This document shows positions 40,727 through 51,475 of a DNA stretch of 64,000 nt, in pieces. Every line of letters starts with the position of its first letter. Position 1 is the first letter of the stretch. Position numbers and translations under genes: made by a program. Origin of the DNA: Agarophyton chilense (lineage: Eukaryota; Rhodophyta; Florideophyceae; Gracilariales; Gracilariaceae); NCBI GenBank assembly GCA_030374765.1, contig JARGXX010000096.1, forward strand, positions 496,001-560,000. The letters run 5' to 3'. Below the pieces are notes generated by a model. The model was not told where the DNA came from. It made no database searches and saw nothing but the letters and a program-made list of their open reading frames with translations.

Positions 40727-43422
40727 AGGTGGAAGAGAACACGTCACAACCAGTTCTGGTTTGTCATATGAAGTACAATAACTATAAAGTACGTGCTTCA
40801 ATGTGTTTCTCCGATCGCCTTGCGGTTCCGGTCACGTGCGTATTGGATACGGGGGCCGGCCCAAACGTGCTGAACTCCCGCGTCATACCTGAGGCGGTAC
40901 TTCGGAACTTGAGCCGAGCTCCCGACAACAACCCGCTGGTGGATGTAAATGAGCGCCCATTAAACCTTCGAGGTATGCTCACCACTGTGGTGCAGCTCGG
41001 AAACCTCAAGGTAAGACTGCAATTCTTTGTTGTCGACCGTTTACCGACAGACTGCCTACTAGGTACGAACTTCATTGACAGACATGTCAAAGCAATCCTT
41101 CCTGATTCCCATACAGTCGCCCTACGTTAGGGGGGACGAATTGCCATTTTAGGTAATACGGAAACCAAACGGGGATGGTTCGTCAAACTGAAGAAGAGGA
41201 TATCCACCGAAACGGTCTCCAACAAAGTGCGCCTTACCAAAACAGGTTTTTATCCCGCCAATGCACCAAATATTGGTACCGGTGTCGTGTGCGACCCCCG
41301 GGCTGGTCATATTACAAAACCATCCGAGGTTAGCACATCGACACCTCACCTTGATGGCCAACGGGATTGTCGACAACATCCCAAATCAACCCTTTAAGGT
41401 GTGTCTCAGCAACTTCAGCAGTCATGACGTGAAGTTGCCAAAAAATACCAATGTTGGCATCGCACTACCGGCACCACAAGGGGTCTTCACCGTAGCTCAC
41501 ACTGATCTCGGCGAGGTCGCCCTCGATAAGGAAGGGGGTGCGCAAATGCTTCCACAAACACAAAGGTATCGATAAATACCAACTTGGGAGCAAAGGTAAC
41601 CGATAAGGCATCGCTAGACAAAGAAGAGAAACCGGACCCTGAGAGGCAGTGGCAAGATACAGTCCAGATTGGTGAAGAAAACGGCCAACTGCGGGGCCGT
41701 ATTATCGACCTTCTGGAGGAGTTCGAAACCATGTGGTCAGGCCATCTGGGCCAAATTAAGGCCACACAGTATCGCATCGAGCTCTTCCCTGGCTAGAAGC
41801 CGATTTACCAGCAACCATACCGAGCAGGTCCAAAGGAGAGAGAGATAGAACTCAAAGAAGTGAATCGAATGCTCCAAGAAGGGGTAATTGAATCAGCGAA
41901 CTCAGATTGGGCTAGTCCCGTGGTTCTGGTTCAGAAGAAAGGGGATAACCGGATGAGGCTCTGTGTGGAATACAGGAGGCTCAATAGCGTGACCGTCCGG
42001 GATTCGTACCCAATACCTAGAATGGATGAGTACATCGACTCCTTGGGAGATGCGCAGATATTTACCACGTTTGATGCCAATTGTGGTTATTTGCAGGTAC
42101 CCGTACGTGAGGAAGATCGAGACAAAAATACCTTCACGTGCCTTGCAGGTTTGCTTCGCTTCACGCTGATTCCTTTCGGATTACGCAATGCTCCAGCCCC
42201 CATTCAAAGGGCGCTGGACATCATCCTTTCGAAGGTTAAATGGACAACCGCCTTGGTACACATTGATGATGTAATCATCTATTCCGGATCGGTAGAAGAG
42301 CACTTTGCACACGTACGAACCGTACTAATCCTCCTAGCTGAGGCGGGGGTGACGCTGAAGCTACGCAAATGCGTCTTCTTTACCAGAACGGTTGAATACC
42401 TGGGACACATCATAGGCCCTGGTACCCTAGAGGTTGCGCCAAGCAACATTAGAGCCGTACAGGAGGTCAAGTTGCCACGATCCTGGACAGACGTACGATC
42501 TTTTATAGGTTTATGTAAAGTCTATCGTCGCTTCGTGAAGGGATTCGCGAAAATAGCGGCTCCCCTCAACAAGAAGCTCCAGAACGGTGAACCTGAACGG
42601 TTTGAGAATCTATCGAACGAAGAAATGGACACCTTTGAGGAATTGAAACGAGCACTGTGGTTGCCGCCAATCTTAGCGTTACCGAAAACAGGTCTACCAT
42701 ACACACTGGATACAGATGCATCCTATGCCCAAATTGGTTGTTGTCTCATGCAGGAGCAGCACAACGGAGACAAATTACCTATAGGATTCTGGAGCCGCGC
42801 TATGAATGCGGCGGAGCGGAACTACACGTTAACTGAGAAGGAATGTCTAGAAGTAGTGTGGAGCATGTTGATGCTCCGTCCATACCTTTATGGTGAGCGC
42901 TTTACGTTGCGCACGGACCATGACGCCTTAAGGTGGATCTTCGGACTGGCAGATACGTCTGGTAGACTTGCCTGTTGGAGGTTGAGACTGTCGGAGTTTG
43001 AATACGACGTACAGTACCGTCCATGTATCAAGCACAACATAGCTGACGCTATGTCACGCTTAAAAACCTCAGGGTTAGAGACAGAACCGGTGGACGATGA
43101 TATCCCTTGCTTTTTGGTGTCATCAAACCAAAATGGTACCGGCGAACACCTAGAAGGATGTCGGGACTTACCTGAAGAAGGTGGTTTGCGGAACGTCGAC
43201 ATGGCAACGCAGATACTGACCCTAGAGGAAACGAACGTCATGCCCGTAACCCGAGAGGAATTTCTACGAGAACCGGCCCATGCATCAAGGATCGCGACAA
43301 CAACAACTGCTACAACAGGGGTCGTCGTGGTTACTACGCTCGCGACAGCTGTAGTATTCTACTATGTCGGGGAATCCGATAGGTTTGTTTTTCGCGAAGT
43401 CGCGGTTGTAACTCATGAGTGA
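40657..43422 (+). pseudogene. Protease-RT-RNase H of element A
   Basis: The protease frame (40657-41130) carries the retropepsin site CVLDTGAGPN. After TAG 41128 and two frame changes (near 41280 and 41575), the RT frame continues, with a further TAG at 41794. RT landmarks are WASPVVLVQKK, RLCVEYRRLN, PFGLRNAP and the catalytic box ALVHIDDVIIYS, in which the usual Tyr of the YxDD motif is His. RNase H follows, with TLDTDASYAQIG, YTLTEKECLEVVW and TDHDALRWI, so its acidic residues are present. The frame ends at 43422 without an integrase. Confidence 0.8.
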
Positions 43423-44067
43423 GTGTTATCATTAGCATTGTGATATGAAGCAGCATCCCGCATAGGATGCCTAGAGGCAGAATGTCTTAGTGGAACACAT
43501 GGCGTCATGGGTCGAGTGGCTTACCACGGCGCGCGCAGAGTTGCGACCCTTCCTAGGGGAATGCCATATTGGCAACGGCGCATGTAGTGGCGATCCACGT
43601 GGCTGGTTTTACTACCCTTTGTAGCTAGACGTCCATTAGGGACCATACCCATACAGTGGTTTGGCTAAGTGGCTGACCACTCGGTATTATTTATATATTT
43701 ATTTGGGCACTCACCCTGTCACACAGTATATAGTGTACTAGAGGTGAGCGCCGACTCCAAGTAAAGGAGACAACATGGGCATCATGACTATTCTTTTACT
43801 CGCTTAGGATTCCTTAACCGGAGATCCGGACGAGCTATAATAGATAGTCAGCCCCCAACCACTTCACGAGCCGTCTCGTACCTACATTCCATCAACGTTT
43901 TACAGTTGCGCTGTTCACCCTCGCTGGCGAGTAGTGGCCTTACACCCCACTTCGAGCTCGCTGGTGTTGTAGCTCTACCACCCCTTTTCCTTCGCCGCAA
44001 GCGACCCATCGGCATTCCGAACGCTTTCGCAGGTGTCTGCTCTCTCCGTTAGAGCGGATACTACAAG

Positions 44068-44085
44068 TGGTCTCCCGACTTAGAA
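44068..44085 (+). promoter_or_regulatory. Candidate primer-binding site of element B
   Basis: The same 18 bases as in element A (TGGTCTCCCGACTTAGAA), two bases after a CA at 44064-44065, about 195 bp before the gag ATG. The flanks on both sides differ from A. Confidence 0.5.
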
Positions 44086-44280
44086 CCACTGTGGTCAGCT
44101 GCACTGAACAATTCGTTCCTGGAACGTGGAATCGATATCGATACTTGGAAGAAGTGGAATCACTACAGTTATTGTTTATCGAACCACCTCCGGCAATTGC
44201 GGAATTCATCGTGGTTGAAAACGTGGTCGAGAAGTCGAAGAAACCATTTGGTTCGCACCTGGACTCAGACTTGGTCTAGG

Positions 44281-46422
44281 ATGCCGAAGACCCGAAGCCA
44301 GTCGAGTACTGGTCGCTCCGGTCCTACGGGACCACCCCCGAAACCGAGGCTCGCTTCATCTGTTGAAGCCGGAGAGCGGCTGTATCGTCAAGCGATGTCG
44401 CGCTCACGCTCGGTGAATGATGAACGAGATCTCTCGGATGTACCGGTCCCTGTGGCAGCGGCAGTCACGCCCACCACAGAAGCCATAGTTGACCCTGAGG
44501 TCGTCGGACCTCAAGAAGAAAATGATTTGCGCAGGGAAGTGCGTCGTCTCAAGTCTGAGTCAAGCGCTTCGCGTGTGTGCATGGTTGCGTTGGAATCGCA
44601 GATCTCTGCTTTTATCGCTGATGTCGAAGAATTACGCAGTGTGCATCAAGCACTCGTTCGTCAAGACGATGGGAAGCAGGGCTCTGCATCAGTGAAAACA
44701 CTACAACCATCTACTGGAGAAGTACGGGAATACGCCCGATGCGCTAACCGACTTAACCGTGGATGTAGAGGAAGTCCTCACTCGAGTAAACCCCCGTTTA
44801 GAACGCCTGGAGGCGGCAGTTCATGCGCAAACTTCTGCTAAACCAGTCGTGCTGAAAGAGGAAGGAGCTCCTTTGAAGGAAGCTCGTTCGAAGAAGTTGA
44901 AGTTACGACGTAAGAAGCGGAAGTCCGCACGTAATTCGAGTGATGAATCGTCAAGTACGGAGGGCTTCAGTTTCAGTACTGATGATTCTGGTGATGCAGA
45001 TACGTCAGATGACGACGACAGTGATGATGGTCATTGAAGGTCCCGATCTCGGAAGAAGAACGCGTCTTCGTGGTTAACGAGAAAAAACGGCTCACCTTAC
45101 AGAGGATTGATGGTGCTCTCGTGCACGAATCCGCTTTATCGGAAGGTCCAGAATTACAGGTACTACCGTCTGAAGGTGAAGAGCAAGAAGCGCTCAGGAC
45201 GCGAAACCGCGAAGGTGAAGGATCACATCAAACGATTGAAGATCGGCCTTAATGATTTAGCATTTGATGGGAAAACCCCCATTCTCGTTATCGAGTTTCT
45301 CACTCGATTCGTTGCCGAAGCAGACACTCTATAGATGAGTGAACCACATGCATTTGTGTCTTTACCACACTTCCTGAAGGGTTTTGCTTTAGAGCAATAT
45401 CGTTCCTTATGCGGATCATTGACAGCCGATGAAGGCGGCGTTACCTCATGGCCGGAGGCAGTGCAGTATTTGCTGCGCAGTTACGCGACTTCAAATGCGA
45501 TACGTCAGGCGATCCTGAACCTAAGGGATGTGACCCAAAAGCCTGAGGAGGGCGAAGCTGAGTACAGCTCAAGGCCTAACAAAGCTTCAGTCCGCTGTGC
45601 AAACGTCCACTCGACGGAGGAAAAGATTACCTTGTATATCGACGGGCTGCACCCGAGCATCAAGTCGTTGGTAGCTCGATATCGAGAGAAGCATGGAAGA
45701 GTCTCCTTTTTGGAGTTAGTTCAGTTTGCGAAAGCTGAAGGAGACGCCGCCAGAGCGCGTGGTAGCCCCCGTCGTTCAGTGGCTTTTGGAACCTCAATGG
45801 GTAAGGAGAAGATCTCCGCCAGAGTTAATCAGCGCAGCAAACTGCTACATCTGGAATTTCCAGTGCACTCACGAGATTCGTCGTTGGCACCCAAAGGAGT
45901 GACTCGCATGAGGAGGCGGTCCATTTAATGGAATATACGGACTCTTCTGTACCTACAGTGGATCTCCCACACTCGGAGTCTCAGGACGAAGAAGCCCTAA
46001 TGGCTATGGAGGGCCGTCGCTTTATGTACCGTCCCTACACGGTGCCACAACAAGGAGGTTTTAAGAACGGGAAACCCGGATGGTTGGATACTCGCACGGC
46101 ATACCGTTCACAATCTATGTTGACCAACCGTCGTGACGGTTTGATATGTTATTCATGTTATGGAAAACACCATTTGAGTACAGAATGAACGCTTCCTGCA
46201 AAGGATCTGAGTCGTATCATGACGAATTATGAAGCACTCTCAGAAGAAGAAAGGAGCCGCGTACCGGCGGGCATGTATTGGAAAGCCAAAAGTTGGTTTT
46301 CTCACACACCAATGCGCCGGACGGACAAGCCAGTTGCTAAGAATGCTGAAGTGTTACAACCCGGAACCCCGGTAGGAAGAGGCGCCTTTGAGGCGAATAA
46401 GCCGGTGCAACCGGAAAACTAA
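44281..46422 (+). pseudogene. gag of element B
   Basis: Starts MPKTRSQSSTG. It changes frame between 44759 and 44841, then runs in one frame to 45928 with stops at 45035 (TGA) and 45332 (TAG), and continues in another frame to 46422. It has a Lys/Ser/Asp-rich region, a capsid-like domain (FLKGFALEQYR, AILNLRDVTQ, YSSRPNKAS) and a zinc knuckle, CYSCYGKHHLSTE. The final Cys codon of that knuckle is replaced by TGA (46186-46188). The same blocks occur in element C. Confidence 0.7.
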
Positions 46423-46520
46423 GTTAGGGAGCCCCTAGGGGGTCGGCACTAGTCGATCCCGTAGTCCTGACCAGGGAGAGCTCGCCTACCTGCTCCCGCG
46501 CTTGGAAGCCCAAGATTCTT

Positions 46521-46973
46521 TTGAGGCCTCAGAAATTTCCGCCGTACGGAATCAATCCGCCGGACGGAAAGCGAGTACAGTTTGATTGTGAGTTACATCG
46601 TCCTTGGAGACGTTATAATTGCCCGTCAAAACGGAAAAGTTACCTCATGGTAGTGTCTAAAAGAAACTATAAGGTCTATGCCGACATCGGCTCTGACAGG
46701 AATCTGTTATCTCGTCGATTGACTATCCTGGACACAGGTGCTGGTCCGAACTTTATACGGGAATCGGAGCTCGCTCCAGCTGACTTAGAACGTATTCGAT
46801 ACGGTTCTTTACCGGACATCCGAGATGCCAACAAAAATGCTGTGAAGACACTGGGAACAGTTCGACTCGTGGTGCGTTGGGGACGCGTTGTAGTCCTAGT
46901 CGACTTCATCGTCTGTAAGACATTAGCTGCACCAGTGGTACTGGGATGTGATTATTGCGACAAGTTTGCCTAG
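46521..46973 (+). pseudogene. Retropepsin-like protease of element B
   Basis: Contains the aspartic protease active site ILDTGAGPNF and the later LGCDYCDKF block. It then stops abruptly at 46973, where element C's homologous frame continues for about 38 more residues. A 3' truncation rather than an intact gene. Confidence 0.65.
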
Positions 46974-47982
46974 GTAACGAGATATCGTGGGAAGAATACT
47001 GCAGGGGAAACTTGGAAAGTAGGAATACTTTAATTGCACTGTACTACTGCACACTTGTACGTTGTGACCACAAAGTAATTATTTATTTTTAAAAAAATTG
47101 TGGCACACCACAATGTAGATATTACAGTACAGTAGCTTCTCTGCCTCCTGGCTCGCTGAGGGGCGCTTGTCCCTTGGTCAGGAAGGCATAGGCCAGTCAA
47201 CAATCTCCTTACCACCTTCTTGGTGTTCCCTAGGAATCCTAAAGTCGCTATTGACTAAAGATCACTTATACCATTTGATCTAATCGCCGTGAGCTACATC
47301 TCTTCTTTCGAGGATATCCTCCCTTATCCGCGGTGTACCTCTTTCTTTATTGTTTGTTTAGCGTGTTGTTTTTGTTGTTTTGTTGTTCTTTTTGTAAGTG
47401 CACAAGGCTTGTTGAGCCAATCTCATGAGCCCTACGTACCGCCATACCCAGAATCTTCCCTAATGTCCACAGGCACCGTTCTTCTTTTTCTCAGCCACCC
47501 CTCACCATTCTCTTTCACTCACCTTCTTCCTTCTTTTAAAAACAGTCGCTCACAAGGCGAAGCCCTCTTCCAACGGTAATTCATGTGGAAATCCACCCGA
47601 TATCGATAACCTAACAGTCTCTCATGGAACGCCACATAAACTGATCTTTCGACAAATAACACTTGGAAAGAAGTACACTGTTGTGTGTAACTTTTTCTCC
47701 TGAATCGTAACTTTTGTGTCTCACACGTCATTGGATCTTCGTTGGATTTGTGTACTAGTTACTTCGATCAGTCAGCAGAAGCTTGAACCCTCAACACGGA
47801 ATCTGTTTTTTCAGAAGACATTCGGATCCGGATTTATCCATTCGCTAAGATAATCGATCACTCCGAATTTTATTGGTGAAGACTTGTGAATCGTCGTTTG
47901 TTATCGTCATCGATTTTGGTTGTATCTAATGCGATATCTATTGATGTCACTGTTTGAAATTGTGATACGTGTTCACATTTTG
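46974..47982. other. Spacer between elements B and C, including probable C leader
   Basis: No supported gene. It includes two close palindromes, TTGTG-AC-CACAA (47062-47073) and TTGTGG-CACA-CCACAA (47098-47113), flanked by weakly inverted CTGTACT/AGTACAG sequence. This is possibly a small MITE of about 110 bp (47036-47142). The right part is A/T-rich and probably the decayed LTR of element C. Confidence 0.4.
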
Positions 47983-48013
47983 TGGTCTCTATTACCGGTT
48001 AGTATTGGATCAC

Positions 48014-50154
48014 GATGCCTACGAGAAGCGGCTCGAGTAAGGATAAGACCTAGTCAGCGGCACCCCGCTTAGCCACGTCTATAGAGGCTGGGAACTGCAT
48101 ACATCGTCAGGCGAGAAGCAAGTCTAGATCGACATAAAGCGCTCGCACACCCTTGGAGGTAGCGACGACTGTAGCTCAAGAGGATACTACCTCGTCTATA
48201 CGTGATGTTACGGAAGGTACAACCCTGCGAGCTTAATTGAAGCAACTCCGTGCGCAACCTGCAACGCAGAAGTTCCGTCTAGAGCAAATGAAAAGTCAAG
48301 TTAAGATCGTCTTTGGAAACGCTTCAAGGGCAGTAGATTGCCCTGAAGAACCGAAAATTGGATACAGATCAGATGGCCGATACAGTTAGGACAATATAAA
48401 AAGATCTCAATCATTTGATAGAAGCGCGGAGAAATTCTACTCAGCTTTACCAGAATTACCAGTCACTGTTGCGGAGGTTCTCTCCAGTGTCAACCATCGC
48501 TGACAGCCATTGGAAACTATGGGAAACGCACCGTTGTCAATTCCGCATCCGGATGAGGGGGTGCAATTGATGATTACCGAAGTGCAGTTGCGCAAGCATA
48601 AGCAAAAGGAAGAGAAGTCTTCCTAGAATATTTCGATATCAAACAAGGTCACAAGGAAGAGTGACAGTTAAGAAAAATCCGATAGTTTGGAGGATCGTTA
48701 TTGTAACTCGGGCGACTCCAAAGAAAACAGCTCATCAGAGGATGATTGTTCGAGCGAAGAGGACACTAGTAGATCGAGGTGAAAGAAGACCGGACCAAGA
48801 CTGTCGTGTCGCGAGAAGGGAATGGCTTACGGAGGCCTGGAACAGCTTCCATGCCCCGATTCACTTTATCTGAGGATTATGAACTACCGCAGTTATCGGT
48901 TAGAAGTGCTAAAGAGCAAAGTTCCTGGTCCCTTAATGGATAAAGTTAGGGATCACATTAAGCGGTTGAAGACTGAACTCGATGGTCTTACTTTTTCAGG
49001 GAACGATGCTAGACTTGCTTTCAATTTTTAAATCAATTGCTTGCTGAAGCCAACAATTTAAAAATGAGAGAATTTCAAGCATTCGTAACTCTTCGACATA
49101 TTCTAACTGGATTGGCTTTAGAGCAATATCGCGCTGTGAGTGGTTCAGTTACGGTTGATGAAGGTGGATTCACCAGTTGGGAAGAAGCTGTGAAGAATCT
49201 CCTGCGTAGTTATGCAACGTCAATCTCAGTTCGAGAAACTATCCTGAATCTCAGGGATTTTGTCCAGAATTCTGGTGAAAAAGAAGTTGAATACAGTTCA
49301 ATGTTGAACAATGCAGCAACCTGCTGTAGAAATGTGCATTCTATCGATGATGAGTTTACGCTATTCGTAGATGGTTGGATTCGACTATCAATTGACTAGT
49401 AGCCCTTCGCAGGTATCAGCTTGAGTGGGTTAGCTCTTTGGAATTAGTGCAGTATGCACAGGCTGAAGGTCAAGCCGTTCGAGCTTGTCGCGGTTGGAAA
49501 CGTCACTTAGAATTATATTTTCTTGCAAAGGGAGATCCCAAGCACGCTCTGAACCATAGCAAATTATTGTATCTGGGATCGCCGGAAGAGCCGCGCGTTT
49601 CGACGCACACACCATATCAAACAAGCCAGATAGTGGTGAAAGCACTTCATTATCTGGACGACCCAGAAAGTTCGGTACCTAATGCGAAGCTGCCGACTAC
49701 TAGCTCCTCCAAGGAGAATGATATGATTTCTATGAAGCGGCTCGGATACCCTTACAGAGCTCGTGCGATGGTACCGCCCGCAGGAGAATTCACTTCAAAA
49801 AAGCCAGAATGGGTCGATAGCCGTGGATAGAATCAGGCTCAGCTGAGAATGAACAGGGATGGTCTGATATACTACAGTTGCTACTGAAGATACCATCTGT
49901 CATCAGAATGTACCCTATTCGCCAGGGAGTTATATTGATTTGTCTTGAATTATGAAGCCCTTTCAGAGGCAGAGTACACCCGTGTACTCGGTCAGTTGTA
50001 TTGGAAAGCCAAAGCGTGGGGTATTTCGGATCATTCCCGAGGGGTCACATTGGAATTCCGAACACTGAAGCATCACAGGCCGCTGCCTTGCGAGATAAAT
50101 GAAATTCCAAGATGGCGAAGGAGAACCCCGCTAGTTCGCAAAATTAAATGAGGG
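48014..50154 (+). pseudogene. gag of element C
   Basis: Decayed frames match element B block by block: NYRSYRLEVLKSK/DHIKRLK (48879-49010), LTGLALEQYR to ETILNLRDFVQ (about 49100-49270), the YSSMLNNAA block and LVQYAQAEGQA (49438 on). NYEALSEAEYTRV and YWKAKAWG follow (49945-50010). The zinc knuckle at about 49865-49910 has lost its first Cys (now Tyr) and carries an internal TGA, but keeps the last Cys. Many stops and frame changes; more A/T-rich and older-looking than A or B. Confidence 0.6.
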
Positions 50155-50274
50155 AGCCCTCACCGAGTCGTTTGCGATCGAGCTCATAGCACCGACCGGG
50201 GAACTGACTTGGTGCCGCTTCCGGGAACCTAAACGGAAGGTCGTTCTGAGAACAGAAAGGTCTTTGGACATCAT

Positions 50275-50277
50275 CAA
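50275..50277 (+). other. Left target-site duplication CAA
   Basis: CAA immediately before the left terminal inverted repeat, repeated at 63471-63473 immediately after the right one. A 3-bp duplication is the rule for CACTA-superfamily insertions. Confidence 0.6.
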
Positions 50278-50295
50278 CCGTATAAGAAATAATTC
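50278..50295 (+). repeat. Left terminal inverted repeat of the CACTA-like element
   Basis: CCGTATAAGAAATAATTC. Subterminal GAGCGCA occurs twice, at 50304-50310 and 50317-50323, mirroring the TGCACTY motifs near the right end. Confidence 0.65.
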
Positions 50296-50301
50296 TAAAA
50301 A

Positions 50302-50754
50302 TTGAGCGCAGATGGAGAGCGCATTCGAGTTGTGAAAACTTTTGAATTTGACTATTTTTCAAATGATACTATTTTACAAACTAGGATTGCAATAGGATGC
50401 TTTAATGACCAATTTATCATCAAAATGGACTCAAAGCGAAATGAATCCGACTTCCAAAGTGACATCTTCTTCTTGTCCGGAATCAAAGATTTTCGATGTG
50501 TTTCATTGCGTCATCAGTGTGCTCTCCAAATCTTGCAAACCCGCTCCAAAAACATTCTGAATGACGGGAGATATTTTGCCGCATTTGAGCCTCCGCTTGC
50601 CTTCCAATCTTACCGCAGGACACAACCTGTATGGAAGAATTCGTCTCCAAATGACCTCAAGTTGCACTGCCGTGCTTCAAAACGCTGCCCCAACAATGAA
50701 AACCATCGTTTACGAGAAGCATCCATTGGATATACAATTCTGGCGGATCAATAA
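50302..50754 (+). other. Open frame near the left end, doubtful
   Basis: A 150-codon frame without a recognisable domain, beginning only 24 bp inside the terminal repeat, so there is hardly space for a promoter. It may be chance or part of a captured sequence. Confidence 0.2.
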
Positions 50755-51475
50755 AGCGAATTATCAGCCCTTGTCGCACTTCGACATCCACACGCTCTCA
50801 CATTCTTCAAAACGGGGCCATAGGCATATTGACGTATGCCACAATACGACATCCATATGCTCTCAGACACTCTTCCTGGTAGCCACTGACGCACCTTAAC
50901 CTCCACCTGCCCACTTACTATACCATGTGGCATCACGTTGTGTACACCCTTCGTCGCCGAAAAGCTCTCGCTTGCTCCCATTACTCCCAGCATCCCAAGC
51001 TCTATTGCCCAATCTGCCACCCTTTTGCAACTGCTTCAAATTACACAGCTGGAACAAGACTGCTTAGAACGACATTTCCAAATAATTTTTAACACGGTTC
51101 TTCGTGCTCTTATGCGTCAACCGCAACGCAAAGGTTCTGACATACCATCTGCATCCAAGATCCTTCAGAATCACATTCAAAGCCTTCATCTCTGATCCAG
51201 AAGTCCCCACAGCACGCGGTTCACATTGTCCACTGATGTTTCTTCTTTGCTGAGAAAACACTCTGATGTTAAATTGTCATCTATGAAATAGAATCTTCGC
51301 CGAACTCCACTACGTGACTGTTGAGAAAGAACACTGTGACTGACAACAATGATCAGTCTCGAAACGATGGAGAGGTCCTTCACAGTTTTCGACGCAAAAG
51401 TATTGGTGTACGGGCACTTATTGTACATTTGAGGCTGGGAGCCGATCTCGAGACCCGCGGCCCATTGTATTGCAG

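Larger units (their letters stand above)
37740..43422 (+). mobile_element. Ty3/gypsy-like retrotransposon A, degenerate, lacks integrase
   Basis: Order on the plus strand: a probable 5' LTR/leader region rich in hairpins, an 18-bp primer-binding-site candidate (38321-38338), gag, aspartic protease, reverse transcriptase and RNase H. The frame then ends shortly after RNase H, at a TREEFLREPAH segment like the start of a gypsy integrase linker; no HHCC or DDE integrase follows. The left boundary is approximate and no second LTR copy was identified. Several nonsense changes and frameshifts make it inactive. Confidence 0.8.
43423..46980 (+). mobile_element. Ty3/gypsy-like retrotransposon B, truncated after protease
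   Basis: A second element in the same orientation, directly after A. A presumed 5' LTR/leader (43423-44067) contains short palindromes such as GCATCC-CGCATA-GGATGC. It is followed by the primer-binding-site candidate, gag and a protease. The protein homology stops right after CDYCDKF in the protease, whereas the related element C continues; RT, RNase H and integrase are absent. Boundaries are approximate. Confidence 0.7.
47983..50277 (+). mobile_element. Ty3/gypsy-like retrotransposon C, left part (gag)
   Basis: A diverged relative of element B. TGGTCTCT at 47983 matches the first bases of the A/B primer-binding site, and a gag-type ATG follows at 48014. The element is interrupted at 50277; its protease reappears at 63471. 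At this junction B has the sequence around GGACGGAAAGCGAGTACAG. C has GGACATCATCAA to the left and CAAACGAGTACA to the right of the insertion, so the two parts once adjoined. Confidence 0.7.

Noticed and set aside
44281-46422. Programmed stop read-through in the gag of element B
   Set aside because: Stops are of different kinds, accompanied by frame changes, and sit at different places in related element C; decay is simpler.
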